The notes: generated by a model from the sequence alone, not told the origin. DNA of 52,928 bases from Opitutales bacterium (GCA_020831585.1 JAFIGE010000015.1:1-52928), one strand, 5' to 3'; counted from the stretch's first letter, positions 19,301-28,322 are shown. Program-made: numbers and translations.

Positions 19301-19873
19301 ATGCCTGAAGACGCCTCCATACTCCCGCCTTACGGCAACTACGCCGAGCTACTTTCCTACCAGAAAGCGGAGGTCGTATATGACCTCACCTTCCGGTTTT
19401 GCGAACGCTTTCTAAAACGCGGCGACCGCACCATTGACCAAATGGTGCAAGCCGCCCGCTCCGGCAAACAGAACATTGCCGAGGCCAGCAAAGCCTCCGG
19501 TACTTCGAAGGAAACAGAACTCAAGCTCACCAATGTCGCCCGGGCGAGTCTCGAGGAGCTTCTACTCGACTATCAGGATTTCCTTCGCGTCCGTGACTTC
19601 CCTCTTTGGGCCAAGGATTCCAAGGAGGCGCTCTATGTGCGACGCATCGGCAACAAGCCCCACACCACCTACGAAACCTACCGCGAATTTTGCGAAACCC
19701 GCCCGCCCGAAATTGTCGCCAACATCGCCATCTGCCTCATCCACCAGACCAACTACCTTCTCGACCAGCAACTGCGCGCGCTTGAAAAGGATTTTCTCAA
19801 CCAAGGCGGCCTCCGCGAACGCATGTTCCAAGCCCGCCTCAAGCACCGCCGCCAAAACCCACCCAAACCATGA
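19301..19873 (+). CDS. Four-helix-bundle protein (23S rRNA IVS/Avd-like) with suffix domain
   Basis: 190 aa. The core QMVQAARSGKQNIAEASKAS followed by TSKETELKLTNVARASLEEL is the signature of the four-helix-bundle family found in 23S rRNA intervening sequences. The C-terminal part (about 140-190) matches the 'suffix' extension also present in the second copy at 21335. The DGR accessory protein Avd has a related fold. Here the gene sits between hsdM and hsdS, with an ATGA overlap to the next frame, so it is probably co-expressed with the restriction system. Its role there is unknown; an RNA- or DNA-binding helper is an inference. Confidence 0.8.
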   Translation: MPEDASILPPYGNYAELLSYQKAEVVYDLTFRFCERFLKRGDRTIDQMVQAARSGKQNIAEASKASGTSKETELKLTNVARASLEELLLDYQDFLRVRDFPLWAKDSKEALYVRRIGNKPHTTYETYREFCETRPPEIVANIAICLIHQTNYLLDQQLRALEKDFLNQGGLRERMFQARLKHRRQNPPKP

Positions 19874-20100
19874 CCCCCACGGCATCCATAAGTCCCATAT
19901 CTCCCATTCGGTGCCACACCCTCGAATTCCTCGGCCTCTGGGAGCAGATCAACAACCCCCGTTTTAATCCCGTCGAATTCGATGGGATTAGAATGCAGGC
20001 GGGTCTCAACAGAATCACCCAGATCGCCATCCAACAGATGAAACTGCTCACCGCGGAGAATCGCCTACCCAACCTGCCAGAGGGGAGGAAGGGGGAATGA
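19870..20100 (+). pseudogene. KilA-N-type protein remnant with internal deletion
   Basis: 76 aa. The part LGLWEQINNPRFNPVEFDG followed by RMQAGLN matches what I recall of KilA-N domain proteins often encoded within type I restriction operons. The next residues (LNRITQIAIQQMKLLT) resemble the C-terminal end of the same proteins. The middle part with the rest of the DNA-binding domain is missing, so I read this as an in-frame deletion remnant. It overlaps the gene before it and hsdS after it by 4 bp each, so it may still be translated and serve to couple hsdS expression. Confidence 0.5.
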
Positions 20101-21212
20101 AGAAGGGATGGGAGATGAAATCGCTTGGTGATGTTTGTGAAATCGTAAACGGTGGAACACCGAAGACGGGTATTTCAAAGTTTTGGGATGGAGAACACAG
20201 GTGGATTACCCCCGCCGAAATGGGTAAGCGAAATTCTCCTTACGTATCTGAAACCAAAAGAACTCTGTCAGACGCTGGTCTTACAAATAGCTCTGCACAA
20301 ACACTGCCGCCGTTTTCGGTGATATTGTCATCACGTGCACCTATAGGACACTTGGTGATTAACGAAATTCCAATGGCAACCAACCAGGGTTGCAAAGGTT
20401 TGATTCCATCGCAGAAAATTGAGTGTAAATATCTCTATTACTATCTGAGTAGCATTGTTGATCTTCTCAATGACTTAGGCACGGGAGCTACATTTAAGGA
20501 ACTTTCCGGCGGCAAACTTAGAGAGGTTTCTATCCCTCTTGCCCCCCTCCCCGAGCAACGCCGCATTGTCGCCGTCCTCGACGAAGCGTTTGCGGGCCTC
20601 GCCACCGCCAAAGCCAACGCCGAAACCAACCTCCAAAACGCCCGCGCCCTCTTCGAAAGCCACCTCCATGTCGAACATGCCGAGAAAGCCAGGCTTGGAG
20701 ATTTGGTGCATATCAAAACCGGGAAGCTCGATGCGAATGCTGCCGTTGAGGGTGGTAAGTTTCCTTTCTTCACTTGTTCAAGAGACATTTATGCAATCGA
20801 CAACTACGCATTCGATTGCGAGGCGATCCTTTTAGCGGGCAACAACGCTGTCGGAGATTTCAACGTGAAACACTACAAAGGAAAGTTTAATGCTTACCAG
20901 CGTACTTACGTCATCACGGTGAATGAGAAAAATCAGGTGCTCTACCGTTTTCTCTATTTCCAAATGCTCAAGAGCTTGAAAAAATTCAAAGCCCAGTCAG
21001 TGGGTGCCGGGACGAAGTTCTTGAAATTGGGAATGATCAAGGATTTGGAAATCGAGTTGCCGAGCCTTACAGAACAACGACGCATGGTTGCCACGATGGA
21101 ATCTGTGCACGAAGAAACCACCCGCCTCGCCGCCATCTACCAGCAAAAGCTCGCCGCGCTGGAGGTCTTGAAGCAATCGCTGCTGCACCAGGCGTTCAGC
21201 GGGGCGCTTTGA
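20097..21212 (+). CDS. hsdS: Type I restriction-modification specificity subunit
   Basis: 371 aa. Two target-recognition domains (about 1-145 and 195-320) are each followed by a conserved helical spacer with the motif LPEQRRIVAVLDEAF and LTEQRRMVATMESV. The subunit ends in QSLLHQAFSGAL, a classic HsdS ending. It determines the bipartite DNA site for both methylation and restriction. A strong Shine-Dalgarno (ggaggaaggggg) precedes ATG 20097. The recognition-domain DNA (about 20100-20530 and 20690-21060) is visibly more AT-rich than the spacers, as expected for domains exchanged by recombination. Confidence 0.95.
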   Translation: MKKGWEMKSLGDVCEIVNGGTPKTGISKFWDGEHRWITPAEMGKRNSPYVSETKRTLSDAGLTNSSAQTLPPFSVILSSRAPIGHLVINEIPMATNQGCKGLIPSQKIECKYLYYYLSSIVDLLNDLGTGATFKELSGGKLREVSIPLAPLPEQRRIVAVLDEAFAGLATAKANAETNLQNARALFESHLHVEHAEKARLGDLVHIKTGKLDANAAVEGGKFPFFTCSRDIYAIDNYAFDCEAILLAGNNAVGDFNVKHYKGKFNAYQRTYVITVNEKNQVLYRFLYFQMLKSLKKFKAQSVGAGTKFLKLGMIKDLEIELPSLTEQRRMVATMESVHEETTRLAAIYQQKLAALEVLKQSLLHQAFSGAL

Positions 21213-21334
21213 AATGAACTTCCCCGCAGGAGCCATGATGACAATATTGACACCCATGACAGCATTGAGACTTGCCATTCGGTCAACAAGGTCAATCCGG
21301 TCGGTCCTGTCCTCCATCAGGAAGGAGGCGGGCC

Positions 21335-22132
21335 GTGCCCGGGCTTTTTGACAAACACGGCGGTTTCCGCAAGCTGCATTCGTTCACGCTGGCTACCATC
21401 GTGCAGCTCGAGACGCTGCGTTTCTGCCGCCGCTTCCTGACCCAGGACCCCCGGCAGGTCGGCGAAAGATTCTACGACCCCAAGGGCCGGCAATACGACC
21501 AGATGACCCAGGCCGCGCGCAGCGGACGCCAGAACATCATCGAGGGTTCCGAGCGCTCGTCCACCTCGAAGGACACCGAGATGAAGCTCACCGACGTCGC
21601 CCGCGCCAGCCTCAGCGAACTGCGCGGCGACTACGAGGTCTTCATCATCGACCGCGGCGAGCTTCCATGGTCAGCCCACTCGCCGGAAGCCCGCGCGGTG
21701 AACGCCATTTCCATCGACCCCGCGCCGTTCACCGACGACCTGGTACACGAATCCGCCAAACATGCGCTTGCCCAACGCGGCAAATACGCGCCTTGGCTGG
21801 ATTCGCCAGACCCGGTGGTCGTGGCCAACGCCATGCACCTCATCATCGGGCGCGCGCTCAACATGCTGAAATCCCAGATCGCCGCCCAAGGCAAGGCCTT
21901 CGAAGAAACCGGCGGGTTCAGCGAGCGCCTCCACACCCGCCGCCTCGAAGCCCGCGAGGGCCAACGCGCCGCCGAACCCTCGCCCGATTGCCCGCAATGC
22001 AACCAACCCATGCGCCGACGTAGATCCGCCAAAGGCGAGTTCTGGGGATGCACCGCGTATCCGGACTGCAAAGGAACCAAGCCGCTTGCACACTCCCAGT
22101 CCAATGGTCAACACCGCCATTCCGGTCAATGA
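21335..22132 (+). CDS. Four-helix-bundle suffix protein fused to a topoisomerase-type zinc ribbon
   Basis: 265 aa from GTG 21335, chosen because GGAGG (21324-21328) lies six bases upstream. Paralog of the protein at 19301: QMTQAARSGRQNIIEGSERS followed by TSKDTEMKLTDVARASLSEL, with the same suffix segment near residues 165-215. It carries an extra C-terminal domain with four cysteines (CPQCNQPM ... WGCTAYPDCKG), the zinc ribbon seen at the C-terminus of bacterial topoisomerase I. That domain usually binds single-stranded nucleic acid. It lies between hsdS and hsdR. I infer a nucleic-acid-binding accessory, but no activity can be stated. Confidence 0.8.
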   Translation: MPGLFDKHGGFRKLHSFTLATIVQLETLRFCRRFLTQDPRQVGERFYDPKGRQYDQMTQAARSGRQNIIEGSERSSTSKDTEMKLTDVARASLSELRGDYEVFIIDRGELPWSAHSPEARAVNAISIDPAPFTDDLVHESAKHALAQRGKYAPWLDSPDPVVVANAMHLIIGRALNMLKSQIAAQGKAFEETGGFSERLHTRRLEAREGQRAAEPSPDCPQCNQPMRRRRSAKGEFWGCTAYPDCKGTKPLAHSQSNGQHRHSGQ

Positions 22133-22154
22133 AGTCCCCAAACCCCGCCGCTGC

Positions 22155-24476
22155 ATGAACGAAGCCGAAACCCGCGCCGAATACATCGACCCCGCCCTCA
22201 AGGTGGCGGGCTGGGGTGTGGTGGAGGGCAGCCGCATTCTCCGCGAATACCACATCAGTCCCGGGCGCATCGAGGGACGCGGTAGGCGTGGCAAGGCGGA
22301 GATCGCGGACTACGTACTGGTTTACCGCAACCTCAAGCTGGGGATCAACGAGGCCAAGGCATGGGACAAACCGCTGACGGAAGGCGTCGCGCAGGCAAAG
22401 GCCTACGCAGCGAAAATGGAAATCCGCTTCACCTTCGCCACCAACGGCCAAGGCATCTACATGATCGACATGGAGACGGGCCAGGAAGGCGAGATATCCA
22501 GCTACCCCACGCCCGATGAACTCTGGAATCTAACGTTCGCCAAGCAGGACCGCTGGCGCGATGCCTTCGCGGCGGTGCCCTTTGAGGATCGCAGCGGTTT
22601 TTTCCAAGCCCGCTACTATCAGGAAATTGCGGTGCAGAGTGTGCTCAACGCGCTGATCGCCGGAGAATCCCGCATCCTGCTCACGCTGGCCACCGGCACC
22701 GGCAAGACGTTCATCGCCTTCCAGATCGCGTGGAAGCTCTTCCACAGCCGCTGGAATCGCACCGGCGAGCCGACGCGGCGCCCGCGCATTCTTTTTCTGG
22801 CGGATCGAAACATCCTCGCCGACCAGGCATTCAATGCCTTCTCCGCGTTTCCCGAGGACGCGCTGGTGCGCATCGAGCCGGACGACATCCGCAAGAAAGG
22901 AAAGGTCCCCAAGAACGGCAGCCTGTTTTTCACCATCTTCCAGACCTTTATGTCGGGTTGGCCAGTTGATGGTGAGCCATCTCCTCACTTTGGCGAATAC
23001 CCGGCGGACTTTTTCGACTTCATCGTCATCGACGAATGCCACCGCGGCGGTGCGAACGACGAGGGGAACTGGCGCGGCATCATGGAGCATTTCTCGCCGG
23101 CGGTGCAGCTCGGCCTCACCGCCACGCCAAAGCGCAAGGAAAACGCCGACACCTACGCCTATTTCGGCGAGCCGGTTTACACCTACTCACTCAAGGACGG
23201 CATCAATGACGGCTACCTCACGCCCTTCCGCGTGAAGCAGATCCAGACGACGGTCGACTACTACATCTTCACCCCCGACGACACCGTGATTGAGGGCGAA
23301 ATCGAGGTGGACCGGGTTTACGAAGAGCCGGACTTCAACCGGAACATCGAAATCGCCGAGCGAGAGAAGAAGCGGGTGGAGATCTTCATGGGCATGATCG
23401 ACCAACGGGAGAAGACGCTCGTCTTTTGCGCCACCCAGGAGCACGCGCTGCTGGTCCGCGACTTCATCAACCAGACCAAGACCAGCACCGACCCGAACTA
23501 CTGCCAGCGCGTCACCGCAAACGATGGCGCACGGGGCGAGCAGTATCTCCGCGATTTTCAGGACAACGAAAAGACCTTCCCGACCATCCTCACCACCTCG
23601 CAGAAGCTTTCGACGGGCGTGGATGCGCGCAACATCCGCAACATCGTGCTGATGCGGCCGATCAACTCGATGATCGAGTTCAAGCAGATCATCGGGCGGG
23701 GCACCCGCCTCTACGACGGCAAGGACTACTTCACGATCTACGACTTCGTGAAGGCCCACCTCCATTTCAACGACGCCGAGTGGGATGGCGAACCCGTCGA
23801 GCCGGAACCCAAGGAGCCGAAGGATCCCGATCCGGGGCCGCCAAAGCCGCCAGCCCCCATGCCCGGGCCTAGGAATCCCGAACCCCGGCGCAGAATCAAA
23901 GTGAAGCTCGCCGACGGCAAAGAAAGGTCGATCCAGCACATGACCGCCACCTCGTTTTGGCACCCCGACGGCACGCCGATGTCGGCTCAACAGTTCATGG
24001 AGTCGCTTTTTGGCAAGCTGCCCGCATTTTTCAAGGACGAGAACGAATTGCGCACCCTCTGGAGTCACCCCGAGACCCGCAAACGGCTCCTTGAGGGCCT
24101 TGCTGAACAAGGCTTCGGAAGCGAACAACTTGCCGAAATGCAGAGGCTTATTGAAGCGGTTAATTCCGATATTTTCGATGTGCTTTCCTACGTCGCCTAT
24201 GCGTTGCCGCCAGTGACCCGCCAAGAGAGGGCACAAAATGCGCGCGTATCCATCCACTCACACTTCAGCGACAAACAGCAGGGCTTTCTGGATTTCGTCC
24301 TCGCGCATTACGTCAGCGTCGGTGTTGAGGAATTGGATATGTCGAAGCTCGCGCCATTGCTCCGTCTGAAATATCAAAACTCGATCCCCGACGCGGTGGC
24401 CGACCTCGGCCCGGCGGAGACGATTTCCCAGGCCTTCAGCGGATTCCAGAAGTTCTTATACGGACCAGCGGCGTGA
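22155..24476 (+). CDS. hsdR: Type I restriction endonuclease motor subunit (EcoEI-like)
   Basis: 773 aa from ATG 22155 (MNEAETRAEYIDPALKVAGW), the usual EcoEI-type opening; earlier in-frame starts (22086, 22104) would overlap the previous gene. The subunit translocates DNA and cuts it when two complexes collide. The nuclease region includes EAKAWDKPL (about 64-72). Motor motifs are LATGTGKTF (Walker A, about 177), VIDECHRGG (DECH box, about 292), GLTATPKR (about 320) and a helicase C-terminal motif IIGRGTRLYDG. The Pro-rich linker near residue 560 and a C-terminal helical domain complete it. Last gene of the hsd operon. Confidence 0.93.
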   Translation: MNEAETRAEYIDPALKVAGWGVVEGSRILREYHISPGRIEGRGRRGKAEIADYVLVYRNLKLGINEAKAWDKPLTEGVAQAKAYAAKMEIRFTFATNGQGIYMIDMETGQEGEISSYPTPDELWNLTFAKQDRWRDAFAAVPFEDRSGFFQARYYQEIAVQSVLNALIAGESRILLTLATGTGKTFIAFQIAWKLFHSRWNRTGEPTRRPRILFLADRNILADQAFNAFSAFPEDALVRIEPDDIRKKGKVPKNGSLFFTIFQTFMSGWPVDGEPSPHFGEYPADFFDFIVIDECHRGGANDEGNWRGIMEHFSPAVQLGLTATPKRKENADTYAYFGEPVYTYSLKDGINDGYLTPFRVKQIQTTVDYYIFTPDDTVIEGEIEVDRVYEEPDFNRNIEIAEREKKRVEIFMGMIDQREKTLVFCATQEHALLVRDFINQTKTSTDPNYCQRVTANDGARGEQYLRDFQDNEKTFPTILTTSQKLSTGVDARNIRNIVLMRPINSMIEFKQIIGRGTRLYDGKDYFTIYDFVKAHLHFNDAEWDGEPVEPEPKEPKDPDPGPPKPPAPMPGPRNPEPRRRIKVKLADGKERSIQHMTATSFWHPDGTPMSAQQFMESLFGKLPAFFKDENELRTLWSHPETRKRLLEGLAEQGFGSEQLAEMQRLIEAVNSDIFDVLSYVAYALPPVTRQERAQNARVSIHSHFSDKQQGFLDFVLAHYVSVGVEELDMSKLAPLLRLKYQNSIPDAVADLGPAETISQAFSGFQKFLYGPAA

Positions 24477-25166
24477 TTGAGTCGGGTGTTGATCAAGTTT
24501 AGACCGGAGGCGGGCAAAAGGGGGCTGGCGGTACTTCAGCGTTCGATCCATTTTCATGCGTTTTGGTTGGCTTCACTCGATTCACAGTTGTAACTCGCCG
24601 ACTCCCCGGCGCACCCAAGGACTTGCTCGGGGTAATTCGTGGCCAAGCGCATAACGATCCTGGCGCTCGGCGGCGGTTGAAGCGTGGTTGAGGGCACCGA
24701 ACGGCAATCGCTATGGGGAGGCAATCATCGTCGTTTAGGCGGCGACCATCCAAGGAGGGGCTGCATCCTGCTGCCCAGCAAGCCAAGCGCGCAAGCCCGG
24801 CTATTGCTGCTTTCATACGTGGGAGCAGAATGCAGCCTCTCCTTGAGGGCAAGAAAGGGTCTTTTTTTCCTACGTCATCTCCGTTTCCCTCCGTCATGCA
24901 TTTTGGACCCCAGCCGTGCCTCTATTGAACTTGGACGATTGAGGTGTTGGAACGGTTGTTTTTGCTTCGCCTGCTGCCCGCCTGACACCGCAATCGGAGA
25001 AAACGCCGGTCAAGAGTCCAGAGCCGGATCTCACGGATACCGGGCCGAGATAAATCCGCTTGTGAGCGCAGCTTCCGCCGTTAGGTTAATGGATCATGGA
25101 AAACGCCCGCCTACCGGAATCTTGCTCGCTGTTCAATCGGCTTCGCCGATATGGAGTCTTCTGAAG
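24477..25166. other. Intergenic region, 690 bp, mostly unassigned
   Basis: No gene is supported. The open frame from 24684 that runs into the next gene lacks family resemblance before 25167. The only clear structure is the inverted repeat at 24751-24845. A GTTAGGT word near 25083 superficially resembles an integron attC core, but no matching partner arm was found. Confidence 0.5.
24751..24845. repeat. Imperfect 26-bp inverted repeat with 42-bp spacer
   Basis: The left arm (caaggaggggctgcatcctg then ctgccca, 24751-24777) pairs with the right arm (tgggagcagaatgcagcctc then tccttg, 24820-24845) with few mismatches. No T-run follows, so a simple terminator is unlikely. It may be a miniature mobile element or a structured RNA. 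Confidence 0.6.
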
Positions 25167-25586
25167 ATGGTGGTGCAAGAAGCATGGAGCGTTCGGACGC
25201 GGGGGGCGGGTCCGTTGGAGCTGACGGCCAGGTTGCGTGAGCTTGTGCAGCGAAACAGGGTGAGCCGGGGCATTGTCACGGTATTCTGCTCCCATACAAG
25301 TTGCAGCCTGGTGCTGATGGAGAATGCAGACCCGAGCGCTTGGGGAGATCTGGAGGATTGGATGAACCGCCTGGTCCGGCCGAATGATCCCGCTTTCCGG
25401 CACACCTACGAGGGTCCGGATGATATGCCGAGCCATATCAAGATGGCTCTCACGCGGTCGAGCGAAACAATTCCAGTAGTCGACGGCGATCTCGATCTGG
25501 GGACTTGGCAAGGGCTGTTTCTATGGGAACACCGGTCCGCTCCGCACACACGCCGGCTCCGAGTGACCTTGCTGGGGGAGGTCTGA
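25167..25586 (+). CDS. YjbQ/UPF0047 family protein
   Basis: 139 aa from ATG 25167. The family core is clear: GIVTVFCSHTSCSLVLMENAD, then MPSHIKMALTRSSETIPVVDG and GTWQGLFLWEHR. Members are small trimeric proteins; some show weak thiamine-phosphate synthase activity, but the physiological role is unsettled. It converges on the coiled-coil gene with only 16 bp between the stops. Confidence 0.85.
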   Translation: MVVQEAWSVRTRGAGPLELTARLRELVQRNRVSRGIVTVFCSHTSCSLVLMENADPSAWGDLEDWMNRLVRPNDPAFRHTYEGPDDMPSHIKMALTRSSETIPVVDGDLDLGTWQGLFLWEHRSAPHTRRLRVTLLGEV

Positions 25587-25602
25587 AGAGTAAAATGGCC
25601 GC

Positions 25603-26376
25603 TCAATGGCCTTCGCCGGAGCCGGCTAGGCGCTGCTCGATTTCCGCTTCGAGGATCTGGAGTTCCTGAGCACGCTCGAAGAGCACATTTTCGCTCTTCT
25701 CCACAAAGGCTTCACGCTCCTTCAGCATAGCTTCTTTTTGGGAGAGCTGCTGCTCCCAATCACTCAAGGTGTTTTCACAGGGCGGAGCCGCTTGAGCAGA
25801 CGGTGGAGCGCTCGCCGCGCGGACTTCCAATTGAGCTTCCCGTTGATCCAGCTCCCGCGCACGGCGGGCACAGCGCTCCGCCAGGACACGGACTTCTTCC
25901 TCGCGGCGTTGGAGGGCGGCAAGCGCACGGCTCAGTTCCTCGCGTTCGTTTCCATTCTCAGCAGCCGGCTCCGGGGAGACCTCATCGAGGTTGGCGAGCA
26001 GGGTTTGCTCCCGCCTGCGGAGCGTCTGTTCCCTCAGTTCGACAAGGCGGTCCCACTCAAGGAGTTCACGCTCTTTCTCCTGCAGGTGGATCTCCATTTC
26101 ACGGAGTTCGCGTCGGCGGCTGTCGAGTGCGTGTTCGGCCGCATCGACCGCCTCCTCCCGCGCGAGAAGTTCCTTCTGCTGGCGATAAACGGAACGGTCC
26201 ACAACCGGGCGCGTGCGGGAGATAATCGCATCAATCGAGGGGAGATCCTCCGATGCGGTTTCCGCAGGCGCGTCGGCAGAACTTGAACCGGACGGTGCCG
26301 CCGGAGGCGGGGTCTGCCGATTGAGTCGTGCCCACGTGCTCGAGCGAAGTTTTGGTTTAGATTGGGGCGCGTCCAT
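25603..26376 (-). CDS. Coiled-coil protein of unknown function
   Basis: 257 aa. A Pro/Ser-rich N-terminal segment (1-45) is followed by about 200 residues of nearly continuous heptad-rich, highly charged coiled coil (for example REMEIHLQEKERELLEWDRL), with one short Pro-rich break near 205-215. No signal peptide or membrane segment. It is the last gene of a minus-strand set with a ParA-type ATPase gene and a 321-aa protein gene, separated by 52 bp. A structural or scaffold partner of the ATPase is an inference from context. Confidence 0.7.
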   Translation of the reverse strand: MDAPQSKPKLRSSTWARLNRQTPPPAAPSGSSSADAPAETASEDLPSIDAIISRTRPVVDRSVYRQQKELLAREEAVDAAEHALDSRRRELREMEIHLQEKERELLEWDRLVELREQTLRRREQTLLANLDEVSPEPAAENGNEREELSRALAALQRREEEVRVLAERCARRARELDQREAQLEVRAASAPPSAQAAPPCENTLSDWEQQLSQKEAMLKEREAFVEKSENVLFERAQELQILEAEIEQRLAGSGEGH

Positions 26377-26428
26377 CGGAAGACGTTAGGAAAGGCGGTT
26401 GGAGACCGTGGAATCGCCCCGGCACAAT

Positions 26429-27394
26429 TCAGCGACCGAAGAGCGCGGCCAAACGGGCGAGGAATCCCTTCGGCTTCTCTTCTTCCACCTCTTTTGGCTC
26501 GAGCGTCATCCGGGAGAGACCGATGGCAACGGTTTCCTTGTTCGGGTTTTCCAGATGCATGAAATAGCGCTCAAGCGAGGAGCCGCCCTCGACCAACCGG
26601 TCACGCAGCACGTCCGTTTGATCACTGAACCAATTGAAAACCTTCTCACAGCGTTCCACCACGGAGGCTTCCGCTGCGGCCACTTCCTCCGGGGCCAGTT
26701 TGGCCACACCTTTGCGATCATCGGCAGTCGGTTGGCCACCAAAGGTTTCGAGGAAATACAGATACTCTTCCTTGGAAAGGTTCTCCACAAGGTGGCCCAA
26801 TGCTTCCGGCAGATGGAGGCCCTTGCGGCTGGGACGAAGAGGAAGGAAGGAGGCAATGGCCCGCTCGTCCTTATGAACGAAGCTGTTGAGAAAGGCACGG
26901 AAATCCCCCCCTACGACCACACTTTGCGCCATCGTTTGGGTAAACTCCAAAAACGAGCCGATGGTCTCCAATCCCTCGGAAATGCAAAACTGGCGGGTTT
27001 CCGGAGAGATGCGGCAAAGCTCGATGGGGAACTCGGCGGGCACCTCCAGCTCTTGCATCACTTTGTATGCACTTTCGTCCTTCTTCGAGGAGGAGTCCAC
27101 GTGCTCCGCCATTTCCCCGAAGGGATCATCAAAGGCGAGAGTCTCCGCAAAAATATCCACAAGGGTACGGATGCGGGTCGGATTCTCGGCGATTCCCGGC
27201 ACAAACAGAAGCTCGTCCAGGGTAAGCGGAAGATACTTCAGCGGAACTTCGTCCTTACCGCGGAGCGGCCAGGTGACGTCGATGTTTTGACCCAGCTTGT
27301 AGAGCTCCGTCTTCACCATAAGAGAGTGGCGAAAGCGACCGCGAATATTGTCCCACTCTTCCGGGGTTACGCCAGAGGTATTTTCGATTTCCAT
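26429..27394 (-). CDS. Unknown protein, middle gene of the ParA operon
   Basis: 321 aa from ATG 27394 (MEIENTSGVTPEEWDNIRGR). Mostly alpha-helical and acidic; it ends in KGFLARLAALFGR, an amphipathic helix that might touch the membrane. I recognise no family. It lies 31 bp downstream of the ParA-type gene and 52 bp upstream of the coiled-coil gene, so the three are probably one transcript. A role in positioning or assembling a cellular structure together with the ATPase is plausible but unproven. Confidence 0.65.
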   Translation of the reverse strand: MEIENTSGVTPEEWDNIRGRFRHSLMVKTELYKLGQNIDVTWPLRGKDEVPLKYLPLTLDELLFVPGIAENPTRIRTLVDIFAETLAFDDPFGEMAEHVDSSSKKDESAYKVMQELEVPAEFPIELCRISPETRQFCISEGLETIGSFLEFTQTMAQSVVVGGDFRAFLNSFVHKDERAIASFLPLRPSRKGLHLPEALGHLVENLSKEEYLYFLETFGGQPTADDRKGVAKLAPEEVAAAEASVVERCEKVFNWFSDQTDVLRDRLVEGGSSLERYFMHLENPNKETVAIGLSRMTLEPKEVEEEKPKGFLARLAALFGR

Positions 27395-27425
27395 GGGTCT
27401 TGTGTTCGTTGGGTTAAGGATGGGC

Positions 27426-28322
27426 TCAAGCCACCGCACTCTCTTCGCCGTGGCGGACAATTTGCTTGGTGAGGTTCTTGTAGTCGGAAAGCACGCCTTC
27501 GGTTCCGGGCGTCTGAGCGACACAATTCACCGGAAGCCCGAGGGTGACGGCCCGGCGCACGACCACCGCATCGCGGATGGACGCACCAAAGATTTTCGCG
27601 TTGGGCGCAACCTTCTTTTGATTCCGGTATTGGTTGAGGCGAAACTGCATGCGCATCTTCGGCACCTCAATGTCCACGTTGGGCTTGATCGCATTGAAGA
27701 CAATGCCTTGGATCTGAGCCGCCTTGCCCATCCCGCTGCGACGAAAACTCGCCGAACGCTCGCTGAACTGCAAAAGTTTGCCCGTAAGGAGCGTGAACCC
27801 GATCAGGGACAGCGCATCCGGGTTGGAGGGCACATACACTTCGTTGGCGTTGAAGAGGCCGCATTGAGCCGCCCGCATGACATTCGGCGGGCAATCGTAG
27901 AGGACAAAATCGTAGTTGTTTTCAATCTCCGAGAGCTGATCCTGAAAACGCGCATACGCCGGGATTCCGTCCGGGGGATTATACTCGTGCTCAATATCGA
28001 TGAGATTGAAGGACGTGGGGATGAGATCGAGGCCGGGCAGGATGGACTTTCCCGCGCGATCGATCACCACGTCCTTAAAGATGATGTCCTTCAGCCGATC
28101 GCGCGCCGGATCGAATATCGAAAAGACCGACCCTTGCCCGTTCACATTGAGGTTGTTCCACCGCTCCAGACGCATCAGCCAGATACTCGCGTTTGACTGG
28201 GCATCCAAATCAATCAGCAGCACACGGTAGCCCGTCTCTGCCAAACAGGCGGCCACATTGACAATACAGGAGGTCTTTCCAACCCCTCCCTTGTAGTTAA
28301 TAAAGGCAATTCTTCGCGGCAT
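27426..28322 (-). CDS. ParA-family ATPase
   Basis: 298 aa from ATG 28322. It has the deviant Walker A motif KGGVGKTS (residues 11-18), the Walker A' motif LIDLDAQSNAS and the Walker B-like VLYDCPPNV. ParA-type ATPases form ATP-dependent dimers on DNA or membrane and position plasmids, chromosomes or protein clusters. No ParB gene is next to it and its partners are an unknown protein and a coiled-coil protein, which argues for cargo positioning rather than chromosome partition. A palindrome about 90 bp upstream may be its operator. Confidence 0.85.
   Translation of the reverse strand: MPRRIAFINYKGGVGKTSCIVNVAACLAETGYRVLLIDLDAQSNASIWLMRLERWNNLNVNGQGSVFSIFDPARDRLKDIIFKDVVIDRAGKSILPGLDLIPTSFNLIDIEHEYNPPDGIPAYARFQDQLSEIENNYDFVLYDCPPNVMRAAQCGLFNANEVYVPSNPDALSLIGFTLLTGKLLQFSERSASFRRSGMGKAAQIQGIVFNAIKPNVDIEVPKMRMQFRLNQYRNQKKVAPNAKIFGASIRDAVVVRRAVTLGLPVNCVAQTPGTEGVLSDYKNLTKQIVRHGEESAVA

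Noticed and set aside
19301-22132. The four-helix-bundle proteins as Avd partners of the DGR-like remnant
   Set aside because: They lie 30 kb away within an intact restriction operon and carry the suffix segment not known from Avd, so the link is not supported.
25083-25090. GTTAGGT word resembling an integron attC core
   Set aside because: No matching complementary arm of the right spacing was found upstream and no integrase gene is in the window.
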